Positions 26,567 through 35,191 of a stretch of DNA of 64,000 nucleotides are shown one piece after another (positions within the stretch are counted from its first letter, which is position 1; the number at the start of each line of letters is the position of its first letter). The notes beneath the pieces were generated by a model. The model was given only the letters and a program-made list of their open reading frames with translations. It was not told the origin of the DNA and searched no databases. Source of the stretch: VXMO01 sp965205915 (GTDB lineage: Bacteria; Chloroflexota; Dehalococcoidia; UBA6926); the NCBI GenBank assembly GCA_965205915.1, contig OZ242191.1, positions 1,488,001 through 1,552,000 on the forward strand. Direction: 5' to 3'. A program made the position numbers and the translations under genes.

Positions 26567-27472
26567 TTAGATCCTCTGAACGCCACCCCCGATGAGCCGG
26601 TGCGCGTGGACGGCCGTCAACCCCTCCAAACGACGCCGAGCCTGTTCGCAGGCCCAACCGATGCGTTCAGTGTCCCCGTCGAACAATAAGCCGATGACCG
26701 TGCCGCTATGAGCAACGTTCACACCTGCCGCCCCGGCATCCGTTGCCAACTGCAACGCAGCCGGAAGTTGTGGCTTGGGCAATACGGATTGATGAGCCAC
26801 TGAACTCATCGTCGCGCCGCGACCGATGCGCGCCACGTCACCCGTCGCCAGCCCCTCGGCGATGAGGCTTACCGATTCGGCGAACAGGATCGACTGCGCC
26901 CGCAGTTCCGGCGTGTGATCGACCGCATTGAACGCCTCAGTGTCCACCCCGCCGGAGAACTCCAGCACGAGCACACGAATATCCGGCGGCGCCCCCAATG
27001 CGTGCGCCACCCGACCCTCTCGATAGTCGAACAACGCGATGCCGGGCAGCATGAGGCCGTCGCTCGGCTCGATTGCAAGAGCGATGTCCACCTGCTCGTC
27101 AATGGGCAGGTCTGTCTCAAGCGCCGCGGCAGTGGCGGCAATCGATGCCACGATGTCCGCCGTGCTACTCGCCATACCCTTCATCCGTGGCATCGAGCTC
27201 TCGAGGCGCAGATGGGCGTGAACATCCCAGCGCCCCAGGCGTTTGAGCGTCTTCTCCACGGCTTGAATCGCCTTCGGGGCCTCCGGAGGGCCGCAGACGA
27301 CGGAATCACCATCCCAGAGATTCACCTCGGCCCTGGCATAGACATCGATGGGGCACGTAATCATGAGGCGTCTATTGCTCAACATCCCCTGCGCGAGTTC
27401 ACCGCAGGAGCCGGGCGCGGACGCGATACCGCGTGCAGATGGCGGGCCGGCTGTGACGTGGTCTGTGTTCAT
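26567..27472 (-). CDS. PduX-like L-threonine kinase (GHMP kinase)
   Basis: A 301-residue GHMP-superfamily kinase of the PduX type, which phosphorylates L-threonine for the aminopropanol arm of cobalamin. Family marks are the N-terminal APGSCGELAQG, the GHMP phosphate loop PRMKGMASSTADI (about residues 108-121), SDGLMLPGIALFDYR, and the C-terminal GAAGVNVAHSGTVIGLLF. The frame is open to 27610, but ATG 27472 (MNTDHVT) with AAGGA upstream gives the normal family start. No other cobalamin gene is in the window. A DMT transporter originally followed it, judging from the repeat at 26505. Confidence 0.8.
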   Translation of the reverse strand: MNTDHVTAGPPSARGIASAPGSCGELAQGMLSNRRLMITCPIDVYARAEVNLWDGDSVVCGPPEAPKAIQAVEKTLKRLGRWDVHAHLRLESSMPRMKGMASSTADIVASIAATAAALETDLPIDEQVDIALAIEPSDGLMLPGIALFDYREGRVAHALGAPPDIRVLVLEFSGGVDTEAFNAVDHTPELRAQSILFAESVSLIAEGLATGDVARIGRGATMSSVAHQSVLPKPQLPAALQLATDAGAAGVNVAHSGTVIGLLFDGDTERIGWACEQARRRLEGLTAVHAHRLIGGGVQRI

Positions 27473-27695
27473 GTCGTTTGTCCTTGGGCTTGATGCGTGA
27501 GGTTCATGACCGGCTACTTCCGAGTGAATCCGTGAGCCTGTCGCGCTCAGGGCCGGATTCTCTGTCCGGTAATGCCTCGTGTGGTATACGTCTTTCCCAG
27601 TATTCCCCACCGACCAAAATGGCGAAGAGTGACCGTCATGATAACCGCGTGTAGGCGTCGGTTGCGTCGGACGAGGGGCAGAAAGGACGGTTGAG

Positions 27696-27790
27696 ATGCA
27701 ACGATCAGGCGGAGACGCGGAGGAGTAGTCCCCCGAGGAGGCGTGGCAACACGTTCACGTCACGATGGAGTCGCTCCGCCGTCATCATTG
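27696..27790 (+). pseudogene. Truncated 5' copy of the membrane protein gene at 29725/29796
   Basis: Read from ATG 27696, this gives MQRSGGDAEE, a TAG, then SPEEAWQHVHVTMESLRR in the same frame. The intact locus gives MQSAAGDA and, in a neighbouring frame, PEQQGWQNIHITMESLRA. The DNA match is best over 27744-27779 versus 29775-29810 (30 of 36 identical). It is the upstream-proximal fragment beside the ankyrin cassette. Confidence 0.65.
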
Positions 27791-29343
27791 CACACTGCCT
27801 CCGCAGTGGACGCGCGTACCGCCTCAACAAGCGCATTCAGCTTGGCATCTGCTGACTCAGCCATGCCGACCTCCAACAGACGGGCAAGAAGGCCGTTCAT
27901 CCCCTTTCGGACGACGTCACTCAGGAGATTATCGCTGGGATCAAACACGATACCGGGCCGCTCGGGAATGTCATGCGGCCGCGCCGCCTCCAACTCTGCG
28001 GCAAGATCAGGCGGAATCGTAGGAATGGCTTTGGTGATGATATATCCCTTTGAATCCAGCAGGTGGGGAGGCGTGAGTTTCGGCCAAAGCGCATGCCTGT
28101 CCTGCACAGGTATGCCCATGGGGTCAATCGATGAGCCGGCGTCGAGGAGTCTGTCTATAGCCTCGGAGTTGTGTTCTACACTCATTTTTGTGGATTAACG
28201 AGTGCCAGTTCCAAGGGAGTCAGTCCCTCTGAGTCCTTCGCCTCACGTCCTGCGCCGGTCTCCACCAAAGGGTCAACTGCCAATTCTCTATTCAGATACC
28301 CGGCAACATGAAGTGGCGTGTACCCACGATAGCCTGCCAGGTTGACATCGGCGCCGTGGTCAATAAGAAGCCTCATGCACTCAAGGCGCTGGAAGAATAC
28401 GGCGCTCGAAAGGGGTGATTCCTCGATGCCGTCAAGGTGGTCGACCGTCGCTCCGGCATCAAGGAGCGGAGCCATGACTTCCGGGTGGCCGTATGCGGAG
28501 GCGACGTGAAGCGGAGTCCGGCCTCCTTCATTCTTCGAATCGATCACGGCTCCGTGCTGGATCAAAACTTCTGCAACGTCGGCATGGTTGCCTCACGCGG
28601 CAAGGTGGAGGGGCGTCGATGAGTATTCCTCATCAAGGGCCTTCGGAATGGCTCCCGCGTTCAAGAGTTCCTTAACACTAGCGGCGTGGCCGAGTTTGGC
28701 AGCGATATGAAGAGGTGACCGACCAACAAAATTGAGTTGATCCACCCGCGCCCCCGCCCGGATCAGCTCGACCAGCGTGTCTGCGCGCCCACTCTCCTCA
28801 GAATGATGAGCGGGCACTGACCATCGTAGTCCCCCAGATTCACGTCGGCTCCCAGCGAAAGCAGCCGCCCGATGACGTCACTATGACCGTTTGCGGCAGC
28901 AAACATGAGCGGCGTCTTTCCGTGGCTGTCAGCAATGTCATAGGACTTTCCCGAGCGATTAGTCTTCGGATATGCAGCCACATCGCCATCCATGGCCGCC
29001 CGATGCAGCTTGCCTCGACCCTTCGGCTTGGGTCGGTCAAAGAAGGACATCATCCGCTTGCTGTATGGGTGATCCGAGCACCTGAGCGCATTGAGGACGG
29101 CCTGCCCCAGCATCTCCCTGGTATCCTATGTCCCCAACCTCGCCCGGCCACATGACAGAAAGCGGAGCAATGTAGCCGTCAGAATCGATGCTGGCCGATA
29201 CCTCTTCGCGGAGTGTGACCTTGATTCCCGTCACCTGTCTTGGATCGTACTCGGGTTTGTACGGAAAACCAGGCTGCCCTTTCCGCCCGAACCTTCCAAT
29301 TGTGAAAGTGGCTCCATCGTTCGTTCCCGGTGGGAGACTTCAT
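27760..29343 (-). pseudogene. Ankyrin-repeat protein gene, decayed
   Basis: Pieces of ankyrin repeats run along the minus strand in shifting frames. Reading from the likely start ATG 29343 (behind GGGAGG): a short N-terminus; a shift near 29290; then KGQPGFPYKPEYDPRQVTGI and a beta-like segment; a shift near 29113; then ankyrin repeats (GKTPLMFAAANGHSDVIGRL); a shift near 28800; more repeats (GRSPLHIAAKLGHAASVKEL). Next comes an in-frame TGA at 28593-28595, repeats to 28182, and a final part starting at 28185 with an ATGA overlap (NSEAIDRLLDAGSSID). At least four lesions mean no full protein. Flanking genes are intact, so this is decay rather than generally poor sequence. Ankyrin proteins bind other proteins; target unknown. 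Confidence 0.75.
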
Positions 29344-29724
29344 GCGCCGGCCTCCCGACGATGCCAGGCTCTAACGCGGTGGTTGCCGCGGACCTCTGCA
29401 GGGAGCTATCGGGACTCATGCGCCCCTAATGCGCAACTCTCCGTATGCCAGATCCGCGCCTCCCGACCACGAGTCGTTGAAGTAACGCAACTGTCCCGCC
29501 CGGATCCTATCGAGGGCCACAAAATTCTACGTGGCAGTCTAACATTACTGGTTATCTTCTACCCCGCGCAGGCCACCAACGCACCGCAATTCGACTGCAG
29601 GCGCCCGCATCCCCCACGACCGCCATGTGACACCTGTTTGAAGTTATGTAAACTAGGTTACGGTACAAACTCAACTACCGGTACAAAACAGAATCAGCGC
29701 CCGGAAAGGGTAGAGGAGGACGCC
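29344..29724. other. Intergenic stretch without a supported gene
   Basis: Between the decayed ankyrin gene and the membrane protein leader I see no gene. At 29640-29700 there is an AT-richer section with repeated GGTACAAA words that may hold the promoter of the membrane protein. A strong ribosome site (GAGGAGG) precedes the short ORF at 29725. Confidence 0.5.
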
Positions 29725-29795
29725 ATGCAATCAGCAGCAGGGGACGCTTAGGAACTCTCCCCGAGCAGCAGGGCTGGCAGAACATTCACATCACG

Positions 29796-30359
29796 ATGGA
29801 GTCACTACGCGCCTCCATGTATGTGGCGGGCACCGCGGCGATCCTGCTTGTATGGGGCGCGATCATCTCGGTCGGGTATCTGGCGGAGTACATGCTCGCA
29901 ACAAACCCGCCCGCGTTCGCCGAGGGGCGGGAGTGGATCAGGGCCCCGATGTGGGGCGGCCTGGTAATCGTGGGTATGACGGCGAGCGCAATCATCGGCA
30001 GCCGCGCCGGACGGCAGACTTTGGCAGGAGAAGCGGCGCGGGCTGCGGGTATACGCGTCTTCCTCTTCTGGCTCGCCGTGGCCGCCGCCGCGTTCGTCAT
30101 ACCCGCCGCGTCCGGGCTGTGGGAAGCCGGTGACTCGGAGCGCATTGGCGCTGCCGCCATCGGCATCGCATCGCTCGGCTACATCCTGTTCGGCATCATG
30201 CACAGGCCCATCATTGCCGTCATTGGTGTCGGAATCGCCGCGGCATACTACGTGCCGGCGCTCCTTGCCGGAGATGCCGCGCCGCTCATGTCGGCCGTCT
30301 TAACGCTTGGCGTCGTCGCCGTCGGGTGGGTGCTCATCAGGAGGAGCGGCGTCCTGTGA
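29796..30359 (+). CDS. Polytopic membrane protein paired with an HTH regulator
   Basis: A 187-residue protein with five or six hydrophobic helices (about residues 7-32, 45-62, 82-105, 115-135, 135-155, 160-180). I do not recognise a family. The ATG at 29796 has no ribosome site; 71 bases upstream a strong site precedes ATG 29725, which reads MQSAAGDA then TAG. The other copy of this 5' end (27696) suggests the ancestral N-terminus began there, about 24 residues earlier, and that a one-base change now puts it out of frame. The gene overlaps the HTH gene by GTGA, and such membrane/regulator pairs are usually self-regulating. Confidence 0.65.
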   Translation: MESLRASMYVAGTAAILLVWGAIISVGYLAEYMLATNPPAFAEGREWIRAPMWGGLVIVGMTASAIIGSRAGRQTLAGEAARAAGIRVFLFWLAVAAAAFVIPAASGLWEAGDSERIGAAAIGIASLGYILFGIMHRPIIAVIGVGIAAAYYVPALLAGDAAPLMSAVLTLGVVAVGWVLIRRSGVL

Positions 30360-30670
30360 GCGACGATACCCTCACCCTCGACGAAACAATCCACCAGCCG
30401 ACGCGCCTGCGTATCATGACCCTCATCGCGGCACAGCCGAAGGAGAGCAGGGTGGCATACGGCTTCATCCAGGGCGCCCTCAACCTGACCGGCGGCAACC
30501 TCACAATCCACCTGCGCAAGCTGGAAGAGGCAGGCTACGTCGCCATGACAAAGGAGTTCATCGGCGCAAAACCCCGCACATGGATCGAGGCGACTGCCGA
30601 TGGCCGCCAAGCCTACGCCGCCTACGTTGAAAATCTGCGGAGCCTGCTGGACGGGATTCCCCGGGCTTAG
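30356..30670 (+). CDS. Winged-helix transcriptional regulator
   Basis: A 104-residue regulator. It shows IHQPTRLRIMTLIA, a helix-turn-helix FIQGALNLTGGNLTIHLRKLEEAGYVAM and a wing with KPRTWIEATADGRQAYAAYV, as in the HTH_34/MarR-like group of small winged-helix proteins. The GTG start at 30356 lies inside the stop of the membrane protein gene; AGGAGG is about 12 bases upstream. It probably controls its own operon. No ligand site can be named. Confidence 0.82.
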   Translation: MSDDTLTLDETIHQPTRLRIMTLIAAQPKESRVAYGFIQGALNLTGGNLTIHLRKLEEAGYVAMTKEFIGAKPRTWIEATADGRQAYAAYVENLRSLLDGIPRA

Positions 30671-30711
30671 AGAACGCTGTTCAATGGGCGGCTGAAGCCG
30701 TTCCGCAACCC

Positions 30712-31062
30712 CTACCTCGTCCCCGTATCGCCCGTCCGGATATCGAAGTCGCGATGGTCCCGGTACAACGGCGCGCGATTGAGCACATAATCGTCCTTGT
30801 CGAGGTCGATGTCCTCGATGCCCGTCATCATCCAGTACTTATAGCCGCCCAGAAACAGGTATGGCTTCTTCTGGCTGAAGAATGAGCACTCAACCCCCTC
30901 GCCCCGCGCGATCCGATCGCGGAACGCCCAAAGCAGATCCTCCTGGCCGTCCTTCTTGATGACGACGTACTCATGCGGCCATGTGGTCCGATACGTCACC
31001 GCCTCCCGCCACGGCGCCGCAGCGATCAGCGACATCATGTCGGCAATGTCAGGTGCAACCAT
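30712..31062 (-). CDS. Conserved small protein, unknown function
   Basis: A 116-residue cytosolic protein with no signal or membrane segment. It is rich in aromatic residues: TYRTTWPHEYVVIKKDGQ, CSFFSQKKPYLFLGGYKYWMMTG and DYVLNRAPLYRDHRDFDIRTGD. The first motif resembles a group of small conserved proteins of unknown role found in many bacteria and archaea. It stands alone, convergent to the regulator gene. I cannot give a function. Confidence 0.65.
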   Translation of the reverse strand: MVAPDIADMMSLIAAAPWREAVTYRTTWPHEYVVIKKDGQEDLLWAFRDRIARGEGVECSFFSQKKPYLFLGGYKYWMMTGIEDIDLDKDDYVLNRAPLYRDHRDFDIRTGDTGTR

Positions 31063-31215
31063 GATTGACTCCCGGTGTGTGAGGCTATATGAGCTGTTTC
31101 ACTACCTATAGTAAACACCCCGGATGCCTGTTGTAAGACGCCACATCGCCGCGCGTGCCGCGCAGGTCCGCAGTTTGAGCGGCTCATCCTGGCCCGCTCT
31201 CACGTTATCCATGCC

Positions 31216-31893
31216 TTACGGGTTGTCCGTCGTATCGTTATCGAGAAGACCGTTTCGCACTGCCCAAACCACCATTTCCTGTTTCGATTTCGCGCCCAAC
31301 TTATCGCGGATGATGTAAATGGCGTTTCGAACCGTTAGCGGCCGATTCCCTCTGGTGTCTGCGATCTGAGAATAGGATTGCCCCTGCGCAAATAGCGTGA
31401 GTATCTCCCGCTCGCGGGCCGTCAGCACACCCTGTTCTTCTGATTCTCTCTTGGGGGCGGTATCCCGCACCTTAAAGAAGACCCGCCGCATGATATCAGC
31501 TGGAATACGAAACTCACCCTGCGCAACATCCTGCATCGTTTCGAGCAACTTCTCCTTGCCGGTGAACTTCTGGAGGTACCCCGTTGCGCCCGCCGCGACG
31601 GCCTGAATAGCGACGTCCTCATCCGTTGCCGCCGTCAACACCAGTACGCGTGACTCAGGCGATGCGTCCATGATCTCCCGGCAGGCGTCGATCCCGTCCT
31701 TAACAGGCATGATCAAGTCCATGATGATCACGTCAGGCCGCAGACTCAGGGCCTCATCAACGGCCTCTATGCCGTCCCGCGCCTGCCCGACGACGGTGAA
31801 TCTCCCTGATCGTTCCAGCACCTCCTGCAGCCCGTCTCTCAAAATTGAGTGGTCGTCAACGATCAATACCGTGGTCTTGTTGGTCGTCGCCAC
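31216..31893 (-). CDS. NarL/FixJ-type response regulator
   Basis: A 225-residue two-component regulator. The receiver domain has the acidic pair VDDH (residues 10-13), the phosphorylated aspartate in VIIMDLIMP (about residue 56), T in VLTAA and K in YLQKF. A C-terminal LuxR-type HTH follows from about 155 (LTAREREILTLFAQGQSYSQIA, VRNAIYIIRDKLGAKSKQE). GTG at 31893 has GGAGGT six bases upstream and shares one base with the stop of the histidine kinase. Targets unknown. Confidence 0.9.
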   Translation of the reverse strand: MATTNKTTVLIVDDHSILRDGLQEVLERSGRFTVVGQARDGIEAVDEALSLRPDVIIMDLIMPVKDGIDACREIMDASPESRVLVLTAATDEDVAIQAVAAGATGYLQKFTGKEKLLETMQDVAQGEFRIPADIMRRVFFKVRDTAPKRESEEQGVLTAREREILTLFAQGQSYSQIADTRGNRPLTVRNAIYIIRDKLGAKSKQEMVVWAVRNGLLDNDTTDNP

Positions 31894-33113
31894 TATGTCA
31901 CCTCCCTGGCCTTCCCATACTGCACGGAGCACGAAATCGTCGTCCTACGCCCCGCCTCTGCACGCTTCACTTCCAGACTGCCGCCAATACGCTCAGCATC
32001 CGCCGTCATGTTCCGGAAACCGTGCCCGCGTCGCGCGTAGTCATCCGGCAGCCCGATCCCGTCATCGGCTATCGACACCCGTAGGTCGGTTTTTCGAAAA
32101 TTCAGTCCGATCGTCACCTTGGTCGCGCCTGAATGCCGAAATGCATTCGTGAGCGCGTTGTGCGCGATTGTAAATAGCGCGCTCCGCATAATTGACGAGA
32201 GCGGTGGTTCCTCCATCCCCTCGCGAATAACCACAACCGGAATCGACGTGATTGCGGTAAAAGCCTCCGCATGAGATTCCAGCACCCGAGTAAGTTGCCG
32301 CCCCTCGAATATCAGCCCCATATTGATGGGATGGCGTAATTCCCACATCGTCGACCTCGAGAGGTGATAGGTCGATTTAAGCTTTGAAATCAACTCCCGA
32401 TTTGATTGATCAGCCAACTCCATCGCGGTCTCTATCCCCATTCCAATCATGTAAGCGGATTGGGCGGTCGTATCGTGGATAGTCTGCGACAACTCAATGC
32501 GTTGCCGTTGTAGCTCGGCTTCCCTTTCGACTGCCTTCCGTCTCTTAAGGCGTTCGGATCGTGAAATCAGATTCACCATGATCACCACCGCATACATGGC
32601 CACAATTCTTGCAATGAGAGCCTTTTCATCTTGCGCCGAGTAATCCAGCCCGTTTCCCAACCCTAAACTGAGCGCGGCGTAGATACTGCCGGCCATCGTC
32701 ACCCACATGAGATTGAGCCTGACCGAAAGGAAGACCGAAGCAAACCAGGCAAGCATCGGGTAATAGAGCACAAAATAGGGACTCGCAAAGCCATTTCCGA
32801 CAACGACGCTGGCCGTGACGGCGATAATATCGATAGCAGCCAGCGCAAACAGCCAATTCGGGACCACGTTTCGGCCCGAGGCCACCCGGAAGTGAACATA
32901 GGCATTGAAGCCAATTTGAAGAAAAACGTAGACAGTGTTCAGAGTGTAACTGAGGGACAAATAGTCAACCCGGTAGTTGATCTGCACAACACACATAAGC
33001 AGCACAAACCATCGTACCCACATGGAGATGAACGCCGCATAGCGGAGTTCATCGGATGCGGTTTCTTTGTACCTAAATAAAAACGATACAAATGTATCTG
33101 CCGTGCTACGCAT
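31893..33113 (-). CDS. Membrane sensor histidine kinase
   Basis: A 406-residue kinase. The first 175 residues hold five or six membrane helices. A short coiled coil leads to the HisKA_3 phosphorylation site LSQTIHDTTAQSAYMIGMG (H near 210). The HATPase domain follows, with AHNALTNAFRHSGAT (N box), SIADDGIGLPD (G1) and GHGFRNMTADAERIGGSL (G2). The start at 33113 (MRSTADT) is preferred to one 14 codons upstream. It phosphorylates the coupled regulator; the membrane part suggests an envelope or small-molecule signal. A 20-bp minisatellite lies 134 bases upstream. Confidence 0.88.
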   Translation of the reverse strand: MRSTADTFVSFLFRYKETASDELRYAAFISMWVRWFVLLMCVVQINYRVDYLSLSYTLNTVYVFLQIGFNAYVHFRVASGRNVVPNWLFALAAIDIIAVTASVVVGNGFASPYFVLYYPMLAWFASVFLSVRLNLMWVTMAGSIYAALSLGLGNGLDYSAQDEKALIARIVAMYAVVIMVNLISRSERLKRRKAVEREAELQRQRIELSQTIHDTTAQSAYMIGMGIETAMELADQSNRELISKLKSTYHLSRSTMWELRHPINMGLIFEGRQLTRVLESHAEAFTAITSIPVVVIREGMEEPPLSSIMRSALFTIAHNALTNAFRHSGATKVTIGLNFRKTDLRVSIADDGIGLPDDYARRGHGFRNMTADAERIGGSLEVKRAEAGRRTTISCSVQYGKAREVT

Positions 33114-33246
33114 ACCTACCAAAATACAACTTCTCCCATCCGAATAGAGCCACATCTTCTACAAAAGTATAATATCACTAGAGCACCGGGAAATGAGTAA
33201 CAAGGAAATTGCAGCCTGACAGGTTCACTGTGAGGTAGACCCCTAC

Positions 33247-33550
33247 GGTCGGGGCGCAAAGGAAAGTGGTCGAGGCGCAAAGGAAAGTGGCCGGGGTGCA
33301 AGGAAAGTGATCGGGGTGCAAGGAAAGTGGTCGGAGCGCAAGGAAAGTGGTCGAGGCGCAGGGAAAGTGGTCGAGGCGCAAAGGAAAGTGATCGGGGTGC
33401 AAGGAAAGTGGTCGAGGCGCAAGGAAGGTGGTCGGGGCGCAAGGAAAGTGGTCGAGGCGCAGGGAAAGTGGTCGAGGCGCAGGGAAAGTGGTCGAGGCGC
33501 AGGGAAAGTGGTCGAGGCGCAGGGAAAGTGGTCGAGGCGCAGGGAAAGTT
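33247..33550. repeat. Minisatellite: 15 tandem copies of a 20-21 bp unit
   Basis: The unit is GGTCGAGGCGCAGGGAAAGT. The first ten copies vary (20 or 21 bp, AAAGG or AAGG); the last five are identical apart from one end base. Open frames on both strands are by-products of the repetition. There are no spacers, so it is not CRISPR. It fills the space between the histidine kinase promoter region and tRNA-Glu. Confidence 0.95.
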
Positions 33551-33639
33551 ACGCTAACAGTGTAACCGGAAATCCTTCACCTAGCAAACTACTGATATCA
33601 ACACCAAAGCCGGGCCAGCCTTGAGCAGAACCCCAATAG

Positions 33640-33716
33640 TGGTAGCGCGTACGGGATTCGAACCCGTGATCTCCGCCTTGAGAGGGCGGTGTCCTTGGCC
33701 ACTAGACGAACGCGCC
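33640..33716 (-). tRNA. tRNA-Glu (anticodon CTC)
   Basis: The minus strand folds as a complete cloverleaf of 77 bases including encoded CCA. The acceptor stem is GGCGCGT with ACGCGCT, the anticodon arm is CCGCC-CTCTCAA-GGCGG with CTC, and the T arm is CGGGTTCGAATCCCG. Confidence 0.93.
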
Positions 33717-33828
33717 ACGCTACCTGAACTACAGTCTAACGGCCTCGCCAACCAATCGCCAACCACGAACCCCTGGCTGCCCCATGCGCAGCCGTATGCG
33801 TTGAACCAATCCGCCAACGCGCCCCGCT

Positions 33829-34710
33829 CTACATCTCCTCCGCCGTGGTCCTGACCTCCTCAATCAGCGCCGCGGCAGGCGCGGACAGCGTGCGGCCCCT
33901 CAACGTGATCAGCCCCGTTCGGTCAACCGGCAAAATGTGACCAAGCGGCACGACCCCTAGCGAGCCCTCATCGCCCGGATCCGCCACCACACGCGGGATG
34001 ATGGCAACCCCATACCCGTGCCCCACATACCGCTTGATCAGATCGAGCGAATCGGCCTCCATCATGATGTCGAAATCCAGACCCTTGCGACGGAACTCTG
34101 CCTCCACGGCTGATCGCGTGTACGTGCCCGGCCCCATCATGATCAGCGGGTACGCGGCAATCAGATCAAAGGATGTCAGCGGCGCCTCATCTAGCAGGGG
34201 ATGATTGAGCGGTGTGATCAGAAGGCGCTCATAAGGAAACAGCCCCTCAAACTCCAGGGACGAGTCCGGATCCGCGCCTGGCACGATGCCAAAATCGACC
34301 TCCCCCTGTGAGACCATCTCGATTACCTCGGACCGAAGCCGGGAGCGCAGTCTGAGGCGAACCCGTGGATTCTCGTCCCGAAACGCCTCGACGGCGCGCA
34401 GCAGAAATTGAGTCAGGTTGGCTGTCGTAGCCACCGTCACCGGCCCCTCCGCTTGCGCCTGCTGCGTGCTCACGGCAAGTCCTTCGATACCCTCCACAAG
34501 CGGACCGGCCAGTTCGAACAGCTTTTCTCCCGCAAGCGTCAGCCGGATCGGCCGCCGTATGCGATCAAACAGCGGCGCGCCCAGCTCCTGCTCCAACTTC
34601 TTGATGTGTGTCGACACCGTCGGCTGCCCGATCTCCAGCTGCTCCGCCGCGCGCGAGATGCTGCGCAGGCGAGCGGCGACCGAGAAGCTGCGTAATTCGC
34701 GAACGTCCAT
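33829..34710 (-). CDS. LysR-family transcriptional regulator
   Basis: A 293-residue LysR regulator. The N-terminal winged helix (MDVRELRSFSVAARLRSISRAA, IGQPTVSTHIKKLEQELGAPLFDR) is followed by a substrate-binding domain (EVDFGIVPGADP, YGVAIIPRVVA) of the CysB/CbL-like type. The start at ATG 34710 has AGGAAAGG upstream; the frame extends to 34752. Divergently placed is a 51-residue peptide gene, and the shared upstream region holds the inverted repeat ATAC-N11-GTAT. Effector unknown. Confidence 0.9.
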   Translation of the reverse strand: MDVRELRSFSVAARLRSISRAAEQLEIGQPTVSTHIKKLEQELGAPLFDRIRRPIRLTLAGEKLFELAGPLVEGIEGLAVSTQQAQAEGPVTVATTANLTQFLLRAVEAFRDENPRVRLRLRSRLRSEVIEMVSQGEVDFGIVPGADPDSSLEFEGLFPYERLLITPLNHPLLDEAPLTSFDLIAAYPLIMMGPGTYTRSAVEAEFRRKGLDFDIMMEADSLDLIKRYVGHGYGVAIIPRVVADPGDEGSLGVVPLGHILPVDRTGLITLRGRTLSAPAAALIEEVRTTAEEM

Positions 34711-34760
34711 CAGGGCCTTTCCTCTTGCGTTACCGCTCCATTGTACCATCAAGAAAAGGA

Positions 34761-34779
34761 ATACTAACTATCGTGGTAT
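34761..34779. promoter_or_regulatory. Inverted repeat ATAC-N11-GTAT, possible LysR operator
   Basis: A perfect 4-base inverted repeat in the region between lysR and the divergent peptide gene. The spacing is wider than in a standard T-N11-A LysR box, so it is only a candidate. Confidence 0.35.
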
Positions 34780-34867
34780 ATCTCTTGATGCAATCCAATG
34801 CGGATGGCAGTATGGATACATGACAAAGAAAGACATGACAAAAGCAACAACACGAGGGAGGATCCCC

Positions 34868-35023
34868 ATGACCCAGACCATCACGCCGGTAGCATCCGGA
34901 CCCATTCTCCAGCCAGTCCCCGTTCCCGTCCGCCGGCTCGCGACCACCAGCGTCGCGACCGAAGCGAAGGCCAGCGTTGACCACCTGGTCGCGCTGAACG
35001 CCAACCTGCTGGCAGCGGCATAA
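34868..35023 (+). CDS. Small 51-residue protein gene divergent from lysR
   Basis: The ATG at 34868 has GGGAGG seven bases upstream and the frame gives a 51-residue, alanine/valine/proline-rich protein (MTQTITPVASGPILQPVPVP...). It ends in a short helix DHLVALNANLLAAA. A clear Rho-independent terminator follows 78 bases later, so the region is a transcription unit of its own. An earlier in-frame ATG at 34820 lacks a better site. Not recognised; a LysR-controlled peptide is possible. Confidence 0.5.
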   Translation: MTQTITPVASGPILQPVPVPVRRLATTSVATEAKASVDHLVALNANLLAAA

Positions 35024-35100
35024 GGGGGCCGCCCGCCGCCCCTGCATCACGGGGGCGGCGCCAAAAACGAAATACCACCACCACACACCTCCTCCCCGGG

Positions 35101-35137
35101 AGAAGCTCCGCGCCATAGCGGGGCTTCTTTCCTTTTT
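35101..35137 (+). terminator. Rho-independent terminator
   Basis: An 11-bp stem (AGAAGCTCCGC with GCGGGGCTTCT, one G-T pair), 6-base loop, followed by TTCCTTTTT. Orientation fits the small peptide gene. Confidence 0.85.
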
Positions 35138-35191
35138 GAGGCGCCGCGTCACGTTGCCCGCGCTGCTGCCAACCACCGGGTATCACTCATA

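Noticed and set aside
33247..33550. CRISPR array
   Set aside because: Units follow each other without unique spacers and no cas gene is in the window.
33307..33624. Long open frames on both strands across the 20-bp repeats
   Set aside because: A 20-bp unit cycles through all frames without stops, so open frames are expected; the peptides are pure repeats with no start site.
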